From NCBI GenBank assembly GCA_030150965.1, contig JASLEW010000525.1, positions 1 through 5,429 on the forward strand: a stretch of DNA of 5,429 nt. The letters run 5' to 3'. Source of the stretch: Thermoanaerobaculia bacterium. Its GTDB lineage: Bacteria > Acidobacteriota > Thermoanaerobaculia > Multivoradales > UBA5704. A program made the translations under genes and the position numbers. Of this stretch, positions 1 to 5,429 are shown piece by piece; the first letter of the stretch is position 1, and every line of letters starts with the position of its first letter. The notes beneath the pieces are model-generated. The model made no database searches. It worked only from the letters and a program-made list of their open reading frames with translations, and was not told the origin of the DNA.

Positions 1-3000
1 GCGCGCGGCCGGCTGGGCGGGCGCTCGCCGCGGCGCTCGCAACCGGAGCGGAGGCGGCGGCCGAGCCGGCCGCGGGATCGCCCGGAACCGGCAGGTCGAT
101 GAAGTAGCGGCGGCGGTCGAACGGGTAGGGCGGCAGCGGCACACGGCGGCGGCGCTCCCGGCGCACGAAGCCCTGCCAGTCGGGGCGCGCGCCGTGCAGC
201 CAGAGGCGGCCGAGCGAGCCCAGGAGGTACGCCTGGTCCGACACCGCCTCGCGCGCCTCGCGCAGCGTCGGCACCACCGCCTGCCCCGCCTTGCGCTCCG
301 GGTGCTGGCGGGCGAGGGTGCCGAGCGTCTGGCCGGGCCCCACCTCCAGGAGCAGCCGCGGCTCGCCGGCGAGGAGCGCCGCGAGCCCCTCGGCGAAGCG
401 CACCGGCCGGCAGAGGTGCTCCGCCCAGTAGGCGGGATCGGTCGCCTGCTCGGCGGCGAGGAAGGTGCCGGTCACGTTCGACACCACCGGCAGGCGCGGC
501 GGCGCGAGCGGCACACCGCGCGCGATCTCCAGCAGGCGCGGCACCGCCGGCCGCATCATCGGGGTGTGGAAGGCGTGCTCGGTCTGCAGGCGCCGGCTGG
601 CGACGCCGCGCCCGGCCAGGAGGCGCGCCAGCCGCTCGACCGCCGCATGCGGCCCGCCGGCGACCGACATCGCCGGGCCGTTGGCGGCGGCGAGCGCCAG
701 GTCGGGGTCGCCGTCGAGCAGGTGCTGCACCTCCTCGGCCGGCAGCGGCACCGCGAGCATCGCGCCCGCCGGCAGCGCATCGATCAGCCGCGCGCGCTCG
801 GCGACCAGGGTGAGCGCCCCGGCCAGCGGCAGCACGCCGGCCAGGCAGGCGGCCACGTACTCGCCCAGGCTGTACCCGATCATCGCCCACGGCCGGATCC
901 CCCACTCGGCCAGCAGCTCGGCGAGCGCGTACTCGACGGCGAAGACCGCCGGATGGGCGTGAGCGGTGCGGGCGAGCGGCCCGGCGACCCCCGCCGCCGC
1001 CTCTCTCCCGTCCGCCTCCGCCGCGCCCCAGCCGCCGCCCGCCCCCTGGCCCTCGGCCAAGGCGCGGCGCAGGTCGAGCCGCTGCGGCCCCGGCGCGGCC
1101 GCGGCCTCGGCCGGGCCGTCCGGCCACAGCAGCTCGCGCAGGTCGCGGCCGAGCGGCGCCGCGAGCGATGTCGCAAGCAGATCGGCACAGCGGTCGATCG
1201 CCTCGCGGAACGCCGGCTCGGTGCGGTAGAGCCCTCCGGCCATCCCGGCGTAGTGCTCGCCGAGGCCGGGGAGGAGGAACGCCACGCGGCGCTCCCCGGC
1301 GCCCGCCCCGCCCGCTCCAGCCGTCCCCCCGGCGCCCGCCGCTCCCCCGACTCCCGCCGTTCCAGCCCCTCCCGCCGCTCCCGCCGCTCCCCCCGCTCCG
1401 ACATCGTGCTCCGCCGCCGGCTCCCCGCCGCCGCGCAGCTTCGCCACCGCGTCGGCCCGGTCGCGGCAGACGATCGCGCGCCGGTGGCGGTGGACGGCAC
1501 GGCCGACGCGCAGGGTGTGCGCGGCGTCGGCGAGGTCGGGCAGCTCGGGCCATGGCGCGCCGGCGGGGCTTCCGGCGCCTCCCCGGGCGTTCCTTTCGGC
1601 AGCCCCCTGGATGCCTTCCCCGGCGCCCTGAGCATTCTGTCCGGTGGCTCCCTGGGTGCCTTCACCGGCGGCTCCCCGAGCGTTCTGTCCGGCAGCGCCC
1701 CGGGTGCCTTCACCGGCGGCACCCTGGGAGCTCCTTCCGGCGGCTACCTGGGTGCCTTCCCCGGCGCCCTGAGCATTCTGTCCGGTGGCTCCTTGGGTGC
1801 CTTCACCGGCGGCACCCTGGGAGCTCCTTCCGGCGGCACCCTGGGTGCCTTCCCCGCCGGCGCCCCGAGCGCCTACCCCGGCAGCCTCCCCGGCGGCCCC
1901 GTCGTCCAGCGCCGCCGCCAGCCGCTCCGCCGCCGCCGCCAGCGCCGGGGCGCTGCGCGCCGACAGCAGCAGGAGCTGCCAGGGCCGCGACGGCGCCGGG
2001 GCCGGGCGCGGCGGCGCCTCCTCCAGCACCAGGTGGGCGTTGGTGCCGCCGATGCCGAGCGAGTTGACGCCCGCCCGCCGCGGCGTCGCCGCGGCCGGCC
2101 AGTCGCGCAGCCGGTCGTTGATGTAGAACGGGCTCTCGTCGAGGCGCAGGCGGGGGTTCGGCCGCTCGCAGTGGATCGACGGCGGCAGCTGCCGGTGCTC
2201 CAGCGCCGCCACCGCCTTGAGCAGGCTCGCCGCCCCGGCGGCGGTGTCCGGGTGGCCGAGGTTGGGCTTGACCGAGCCGAGCGCGCAGAAGCCGCGCGCC
2301 GCCGTCGCGGTGCGGAAGGCGCGGGTGAGCGCCTCGACCTCGATCGGGTCGCCGAGCGGCGTGCCGCTGCCGTGCGCCTCGACGCAGCCGATGGTCGCCG
2401 GATCGACCTGGGCGATGGCCAGCGCCTCGGCGATCACCTCGGTCTGGCTCTCGACCGACGGCGCCGTGTAGCTGGCCTTGGCCGCCCCGTCGTTGTTGAT
2501 CGCCGAGCCGCGCACCACGGCGCGGATCGGGTCGCCGTCGGCGAGCGCGAGATCGAGGCGCTTGAGCAGCACCACCCCGGCGCCGTTCGACTCCACCGTG
2601 CCGGCCGCCGTGGCGTCGAAGGCGCGGCAGTGGCCGTCGGGCGAGGCGATGCCCCCCTCCTGGTGGAGGTAGCCGCCGCGGTGCGGGAAGGAGATGGTGA
2701 CGCCGCCGGCGAGCGCCATCGTGCACTCCCCCTGGAGCAGCGCCTGGCAGGCCAGGTGGACGGCCACCAGCGCGGTCGAGCAGGCGGTCTGCACCGCGAT
2801 GCTCGGCCCGCGCAGGTTCAGCCGGTAGGAGACCTGCGTGGTCAGGAAATCCTTGTCGTTGAAGAGGCGCGCCTGGAGCCCGGCCGCCAGCAGCCGCTCG
2901 GGCACGGTGAGCAGGTGGGTGTAGAGATAGCTGTTGAAGCCGGACCCGGCGTAGACGCCGATCCGGCCGGGGTAGCCCTGCGGGTCGTAGCCCGCCGTCT

Positions 3001-3337
3001 CGCACGCCTCCTGGCAGATCTCGAGGAAGATCCGCTGCTGCGGGTCCATCAGCTCCGCCTCGCGCGGCGTCAGGCCGAAGAACTCGGCGTCGAAGCGCTC
3101 GACGTCCCGCAGCACGCCGCGCGCCGGCACGAAGTCGGGCCGCGCCAGCGTCTCGGCCGGCACGCCGAGCGCCAGCAGCTCCTCGGCGCCGAACACGGTG
3201 ATCGATTCGACGCCGGCGCGCAGGTTGCGCCACAGCTCCGCCGGGTCGTCCGCCCCGGGGAAGCGGCAGGCGAGGCCGATGACGGCGACCTGGTCGCGGG
3301 CGTCCTGCCCGTTCTGCCCGTTCTGAAAGTCGCGCAA
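1..3337 (-). CDS. Modular polyketide synthase, KS-AT module, partial (3' end beyond window)
   Basis: This is the N-terminal part of a type I PKS that condenses an extender unit onto a chain arriving in trans. Residues are numbered from the TTG at 3337. Ketosynthase (~17-440): starts VAVIGLACRFPG; nucleophile C186 in QTACST; H322 in VEAHGSGTPLGDP; H362 in KPNLGH; ends GIGGTNAH. The KS-AT linker (~441-682) carries a repeat array at 491-584 and a Gly/Ala tract at 647-681. Acyltransferase (~683-1000): LLPGLGEHY, S823 in GYSLGEY, R848, and H921-A-F-H924, which predicts malonyl-CoA by the usual HAFH rule. A post-AT linker (PPYPFDRRRYFID, ~1069-1081) and an Ala/Pro tether follow; the next domain is off the window. 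All catalytic residues are present. Only 16 residues precede the KS, so there is no room for a loading module or usual docking helices. No ATG or GTG start exists: TTG (3337) or CTG (3343) must be used. The frame is open to position 1. Function is firm; exact start and product are not. Confidence 0.95.
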   Translation of the reverse strand, partial: MRDFQNGQNGQDARDQVAVIGLACRFPGADDPAELWRNLRAGVESITVFGAEELLALGVPAETLARPDFVPARGVLRDVERFDAEFFGLTPREAELMDPQQRIFLEICQEACETAGYDPQGYPGRIGVYAGSGFNSYLYTHLLTVPERLLAAGLQARLFNDKDFLTTQVSYRLNLRGPSIAVQTACSTALVAVHLACQALLQGECTMALAGGVTISFPHRGGYLHQEGGIASPDGHCRAFDATAAGTVESNGAGVVLLKRLDLALADGDPIRAVVRGSAINNDGAAKASYTAPSVESQTEVIAEALAIAQVDPATIGCVEAHGSGTPLGDPIEVEALTRAFRTATAARGFCALGSVKPNLGHPDTAAGAASLLKAVAALEHRQLPPSIHCERPNPRLRLDESPFYINDRLRDWPAAATPRRAGVNSLGIGGTNAHLVLEEAPPRPAPAPSRPWQLLLLSARSAPALAAAAERLAAALDDGAAGEAAGVGARGAGGEGTQGAAGRSSQGAAGEGTQGATGQNAQGAGEGTQVAAGRSSQGAAGEGTRGAAGQNARGAAGEGTQGATGQNAQGAGEGIQGAAERNARGGAGSPAGAPWPELPDLADAAHTLRVGRAVHRHRRAIVCRDRADAVAKLRGGGEPAAEHDVGAGGAAGAAGGAGTAGVGGAAGAGGTAGAGGAGAGERRVAFLLPGLGEHYAGMAGGLYRTEPAFREAIDRCADLLATSLAAPLGRDLRELLWPDGPAEAAAAPGPQRLDLRRALAEGQGAGGGWGAAEADGREAAAGVAGPLARTAHAHPAVFAVEYALAELLAEWGIRPWAMIGYSLGEYVAACLAGVLPLAGALTLVAERARLIDALPAGAMLAVPLPAEEVQHLLDGDPDLALAAANGPAMSVAGGPHAAVERLARLLAGRGVASRRLQTEHAFHTPMMRPAVPRLLEIARGVPLAPPRLPVVSNVTGTFLAAEQATDPAYWAEHLCRPVRFAEGLAALLAGEPRLLLEVGPGQTLGTLARQHPERKAGQAVVPTLREAREAVSDQAYLLGSLGRLWLHGARPDWQGFVRRERRRRVPLPPYPFDRRRYFIDLPVPGDPAAGSAAASAPVASAAASARPAGRA
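983..1117 (-). other. Low-complexity insert within the acyltransferase domain
   Basis: PKS residues about 741-785 are Ala/Gly/Glu-rich and lie between RELLWPD and PLARTAHAHPAVFAVEYALA. In related AT domains, as I recall them, these blocks are joined by a shorter loop, so this appears to be a surface insertion. It does not interrupt S823 or the HAFH motif. A central stretch, QRLDLRRAL, looks helical and may be native to this AT subgroup, so the true insert may be shorter. Confidence 0.5.
1295..1399 (-). repeat. Gly/Ala-rich low-complexity tract before the acyltransferase domain
   Basis: This stretch encodes PKS residues 647-681, made almost only of Gly and Ala with occasional Thr and Val, in a degenerate three-residue rhythm (GGA, GAA, GGT steps). 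It sits between the end of the KS-AT linker (VAKLRGGGEP) and the first AT strand (RRVAFLLPGLGEHY). The DNA is a degenerate GGC/GCG-type 9-bp repeat rather than a clean array. It likely forms a flexible tether and has no catalytic residues. Confidence 0.75.
1586..1867 (-). repeat. 12-unit, 24-bp in-frame tandem repeat in the PKS KS-AT linker
   Basis: Twelve contiguous units, ten of 24 bp and two of 21 bp, cover 282 bp and encode PKS residues 491-584. The 8-residue consensus is [Q/R]-G-A-A-G followed by EGT, RSS or QNA. N- to C-terminal the unit ends run EGT, RSS, EGT, QNA, then (7-residue) EGT, RSS, EGT, QNA, then EGT, QNA, (7-residue) EGI, RNA. This shows a higher-order period of four units (93-96 bp). 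A longer copy also exists: 1612-1672 matches 1753-1813 at 60 of 61 bases with a 141-bp offset. All length changes are multiples of three, so the PKS frame is kept. Near-identity even at silent sites points to recent duplication. The peptide is Gly/Ala/Gln-rich and probably disordered. Confidence 0.93.
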
Positions 3338-3351
3338 GCTCAGGTCCGCCG

Positions 3352-3359
3352 CCTCCTTA
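3352..3359 (-). promoter_or_regulatory. Strong ribosome binding site overlapping the radical SAM stop; starts the PKS
   Basis: The minus strand reads TAAGGAGG: the TAA is the radical SAM stop codon (3359-3357) and AGGAGG (3357-3352) is a near-perfect Shine-Dalgarno sequence. It is followed after 8 bases by an in-frame CTG (3343-3341) and after 14 bases by an in-frame TTG (3337-3335). The PKS frame is closed by TGA at 3397-3395 and contains no ATG or GTG before the KS domain. The overlap argues for translational coupling of the two genes, and so for related function. Confidence 0.75.
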
Positions 3360-5264
3360 AACCCGGTTCTCGTACTCGCCCGGCAGCAGCAGGCTCATGT
3401 ACAGGTCGCGCTCGACAAAGAGCAGCCGGCGGGCCAGGAGGTCGCCGACCAGCGCCTCGACGGCGGAAGCGGAGCGCGCGCCGGCGCCGGCGCCCGTCTC
3501 CCCGGCGGCGCCGCCCGCCAGATGCTCGGCCAGGTCGGCGATCCGCTTCGGCCGGTCGAGCGCCTGGAGCGCGCGGGCGCCCAGCTCCCCCACCCGGTGA
3601 CGGACCAGCGTGCCGTCGCGCGTGTCGTGGATCACGCCCGCCGCCGCGTCGGCGAGGAACAGCGACGGCGCGAGCCCCTGGTCGCGGCGCGTCCAGCGCA
3701 CGTGCCAGCGGTCCACCTGCTCCTGGATGCGGTCGCGCCACTGGCTCATCGTCGCCAGGTAGTTCGAGGTGTACTGGTGATCGACGAAGTAATAGATCAT
3801 CTGCGCCATCACCTCCTCGCCGAACGGATAGATGAAGCTGTAGAAATCGCTCGGGTGAAGGTCGAGCCCGTACTCCTTCGCCTGCATGAAGTAGGGGCTG
3901 AAGCGGTCGAAGCGCACCGGGAAGGCGCCCGACGGCGGCGGCAGATGGAGGAGCGACGGGATGTCCGCCACGTACTTCTCGTACACCTCGCTGGTCTCGC
4001 CGGGGAAGCCGATCAGCAGGTTCCACTGCGGGCGCATGCCGTAGACCACGCAGTTCTTCATGAAGCCGAGGTTCTGGAACGCCGTCGTCCCCTTGCGCAT
4101 CAGCTTGAGCGTCGAGGTGGCGAGCGACTCGATGCCGGGCTGCAGATCGATCACCCGGGCGCGGGCCAGGGTCTCCATCTCGTGGCTCTTGAGGTCGGCC
4201 TTCACCTCGTAGAACAGCGCCACGTCGGGCGGCGGCGTGAGGCGCGGGAAGACGTCCTTGAGATAGCTGCGCGGCATGATGTTGTCGACCGACTGGTAGC
4301 GCGAGCAGCGCGAGCCGTAGCGCGCGAACATGTCGTTGAGCTCCGCCACCGCGCGGTCGGCGTCCATCGCCCGGTAGCGCATGGTGCCGCCGTTGAGGCC
4401 GCAGAACGTGCAGTGCGAGCGCTCCCCCCACCAGCAGCCGCGCGAGGTCTCGAACAGCAGGATCGGCTCGACGTCGGCGTCGGCGAAGCTCTTCTCGAAG
4501 GTTTCCAGGAACGGCTCGTAATCGAGCGGCACCGGCTGATCGATGTCCAGCTCCGGCCCGATCGATTGCGGCCCGCGCCACGTCTCGGGCGAGGCGTTGC
4601 GGCGCGAGAAGACCCCCTGGATATCGTGGCAGCGCTCCGCCTCGCCGGCCAGGAGATGCCCGACGAAGTCCGGGAAGCTCGAGAGCGCCGGACCCGAGAA
4701 GACGAAGTCCACCGCGTCGATCGCTGCCGCGATCTGCCCGCCCATCGGCGCCTCGCAGTTGGCGCCGCCCACCACCGTCACCAGCCGCGGGTTCTTCTCC
4801 TTGAGCTTGCGCGCCATGGCGAACGACGCCACGTTCTGCGAGAACATCGAGGTGAAGCCGACCAGGTCCATCTCCGCCAGCCGATGCTTGGCGATGAGCC
4901 GCGAGAGATAGCCGTCCAGGCCGCGCCGCTTGGTCAGCAGCAGCCGCTTGCGGATCTCGAACGCCTCGTCGCCGGCCGGGAAGTAGCGCTGGAAGTACGC
5001 CTCGGTGTTGTCCGGCAGGCCGGGGAAGGCGGCGTCGCGGAAGAACCAGTCGCCGAGCCCCGCCATGTTCGCCTCCAGCGAATCCGACAGGTCGCGGTAG
5101 AGCGACAGCCCGAGGTGGTGGGCGAACTCGTGGTTCAGGTAGAGGAGGCGCACGTCGGCCTCGTCGCCGAAGCGCTCCTCGACCACCGCCTTGAGCTGGG
5201 TGAGGGCGATCGACGGCAGGATCACCGTGGCGAACGGCATGTTGACGAGAGCGATCTTGATCAT
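3357..5264 (-). CDS. B12-binding radical SAM protein, RiPP maturation C-methyltransferase-like
   Basis: A 635-aa cytosolic protein, probably a cobalamin-dependent radical SAM methyltransferase that methylates an unactivated carbon. The N-terminal B12-binding-like half (~1-200) opens IALVNMPF and holds VGFTSMFSQNVASFA (135-149) and VVGGANCE (164-171). No clear DxHxxG cobalamin-ligand motif is visible, which is not unusual in this class. The radical SAM domain starts near 268 with ETSRGCWWG; cluster cysteines C277, C285 and C288 are spaced CX7CX2C rather than the textbook CX3CX2C. Later motifs are FYEVKADL (351-358), QPGIESLATSTLKLMRKG (375-392) and WNLLIGFPGE (414-423). The C-terminal ~100 residues look like a small helical PqqD or winged-helix-like domain with a Gly/Ala linker (583-597). 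The ATG at 5264 is preferred because the family-like N-terminus begins there; a GTG at 5321 adds 19 basic residues and lacks a Shine-Dalgarno. The PKS starts right after its stop, implying one operon. The family is best known from RiPP clusters; the substrate here is unknown. Confidence 0.9.
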   Translation of the reverse strand: MIKIALVNMPFATVILPSIALTQLKAVVEERFGDEADVRLLYLNHEFAHHLGLSLYRDLSDSLEANMAGLGDWFFRDAAFPGLPDNTEAYFQRYFPAGDEAFEIRKRLLLTKRRGLDGYLSRLIAKHRLAEMDLVGFTSMFSQNVASFAMARKLKEKNPRLVTVVGGANCEAPMGGQIAAAIDAVDFVFSGPALSSFPDFVGHLLAGEAERCHDIQGVFSRRNASPETWRGPQSIGPELDIDQPVPLDYEPFLETFEKSFADADVEPILLFETSRGCWWGERSHCTFCGLNGGTMRYRAMDADRAVAELNDMFARYGSRCSRYQSVDNIMPRSYLKDVFPRLTPPPDVALFYEVKADLKSHEMETLARARVIDLQPGIESLATSTLKLMRKGTTAFQNLGFMKNCVVYGMRPQWNLLIGFPGETSEVYEKYVADIPSLLHLPPPSGAFPVRFDRFSPYFMQAKEYGLDLHPSDFYSFIYPFGEEVMAQMIYYFVDHQYTSNYLATMSQWRDRIQEQVDRWHVRWTRRDQGLAPSLFLADAAAGVIHDTRDGTLVRHRVGELGARALQALDRPKRIADLAEHLAGGAAGETGAGAGARSASAVEALVGDLLARRLLFVERDLYMSLLLPGEYENRV

Positions 5265-5337
5265 GGCTGGAAACCTGTTCTGAAAGAGCGGCTTTCGGTT
5301 TCGGTCAGGACTCCGTTGCACGCCGGGGGCCGGCGGC
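5265..5337 (-). other. Intergenic spacer with small dyad before the radical SAM gene
   Basis: This 73-bp gap separates the upstream stop from the radical SAM ATG. It is less GC-rich than its surroundings around 5280-5305. It contains an inverted repeat: GAAAG at 5282-5286 and CTTTC at 5292-5296 around a 5-base loop, with outer CCTG (5274-5277) and CAGG (5306-5309) also complementary. The stem is short and has no U-run after it, so it is not a convincing terminator. I see no clear -35/-10 pair. It may modestly structure the leader of the radical SAM gene within an operon. Confidence 0.35.
5274..5278 (-). promoter_or_regulatory. Weak ribosome binding site for the radical SAM gene
   Basis: On the minus strand ACAGG stands 9 bases before the ATG at 5264. 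It is a weak Shine-Dalgarno match but better than anything before the alternative GTG at 5321, which is preceded by a C-rich stretch. Together with the family-like N-terminus it favours the ATG start. It overlaps the outer arm of the small dyad. Confidence 0.4.
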
Positions 5338-5429
5338 TCACGCCTCCCGGTCCGGCGCCGACGACGCGGGCGTCACGGGCGTCACGGGCCCCGGCGGCGC
5401 CGCCGGCGCCGCGCTGGCCGCGGCGCCGG
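5338..5429 (-). CDS. C-terminal end of an unidentified upstream gene, partial
   Basis: A minus-strand frame is open from the window edge to a TGA at 5340-5338. It encodes about 29 residues, rich in Ala and Pro, ending TPVTPASSAPDREA. The composition resembles flexible tethers at domain edges of large PKS/NRPS enzymes, and the PKS in this window has a similar Ala/Pro tract at its own edge. A 9-bp tandem duplication (5371-5379 and 5380-5388) encodes the doubled PVT. The stop lies 73 bp before the radical SAM start on the same strand, so the gene could belong to the same operon. It is too short to identify. It might be the end of a synthase, or of any smaller protein; a RiPP precursor cannot be excluded. 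Other minus-strand frames here are also partly open, so this call rests on position and frame only. Confidence 0.4.
   Translation of the reverse strand, partial: GAAASAAPAAPPGPVTPVTPASSAPDREA

Noticed and set aside
1586..1867. CRISPR array
   Set aside because: The units are contiguous without unique spacers, keep the PKS reading frame and vary by multiples of three bases.
1803..3233. A 476-codon minus-strand frame across the KS region
   Set aside because: It is a shifted frame of the PKS; its translation is Arg/Ala-rich and lacks the KS motifs that appear in the neighbouring frame.
194..3835. A 1213-codon open frame on the plus strand
   Set aside because: Across the PKS its codons coincide exactly with the reverse complements of the PKS codons, so it stays open simply because the PKS uses no TTA, CTA or TCA codons, which are rare at this GC. 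Its translation is Arg/Pro/Ala-rich without domains, while the minus frame has intact KS and AT motifs.
3340..4581. A 413-codon minus-strand frame within the radical SAM gene
   Set aside because: Shifted shadow of the radical SAM frame; the true frame carries the cluster cysteines and family motifs.
5282..5296. Rho-independent terminator between the upstream gene and the radical SAM gene
   Set aside because: The stem is only five base pairs and no T-run follows on the minus strand.
5265..5321. Upstream GTG start for the radical SAM gene
   Set aside because: No Shine-Dalgarno precedes it and the added residues do not resemble the family N-terminus, which begins with the methionine at 5264.
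5391..5429. GC-rich palindromes near the high edge
   Set aside because: Runs of GCC/GCG/CCG Ala and Pro codons produce such palindromes by composition; no conserved site is recognisable.

Overview
This is a very GC-rich bacterial window. Everything supportable lies on the minus strand and reads as part of a secondary-metabolite gene cluster. From high to low coordinates it holds: the last ~30 codons of an unidentified gene (stop at 5340-5338); a 73-bp spacer with a small dyad; a complete cobalamin-type radical SAM gene (5264-3357, 635 aa); and, coupled to its stop codon, the first ~1112 codons of a modular polyketide synthase (PKS) running off the low edge (about 3337 to <1). The PKS has a ketosynthase, a ketosynthase-to-acyltransferase linker, an acyltransferase, a post-AT linker and the start of an Ala/Pro-rich interdomain tether.

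The radical SAM protein resembles the family named 'RiPP maturation radical SAM C-methyltransferase' (as I recall, TIGR03975 / rSAM_ocin_1): an N-terminal B12-binding-like region, a CX7CX2C cluster motif (C277, C285, C288), a methylase-type SAM barrel and a C-terminal small helical domain. No RiPP precursor is visible. Its only clear partner is the PKS, so the simplest inference is a C-methylation on a polyketide or polyketide-peptide intermediate or building block. The PKS module looks active: KS triad C186/H322/H362, AT serine S823 in a GYSLG motif, and HAFH, which predicts malonyl-CoA.

The most unusual structure is in the KS-AT linker. A 282-bp, 12-unit tandem repeat (24-bp units, 8 residues each) is inserted in frame at a loop of the linker. 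A second Gly/Ala-rich tract lies just before the AT, and a third low-complexity insert lies inside the AT. The PKS also has no ATG or GTG start: only CTG or TTG follows an excellent Shine-Dalgarno sequence that overlaps the radical SAM stop.

The organism cannot be named from this. High GC, almost no A/T-ending codons and this KS/AT type (seen in hybrid PKS-NRPS clusters of cyanobacteria, myxobacteria, Entotheonella-like and other uncultured phyla) suggest a high-GC, metabolite-rich bacterium such as a myxobacterium or acidobacterial relative; this is inference. The plus strand carries only shadow ORFs, including one of 1213 codons whose openness is explained by codon bias of the PKS.
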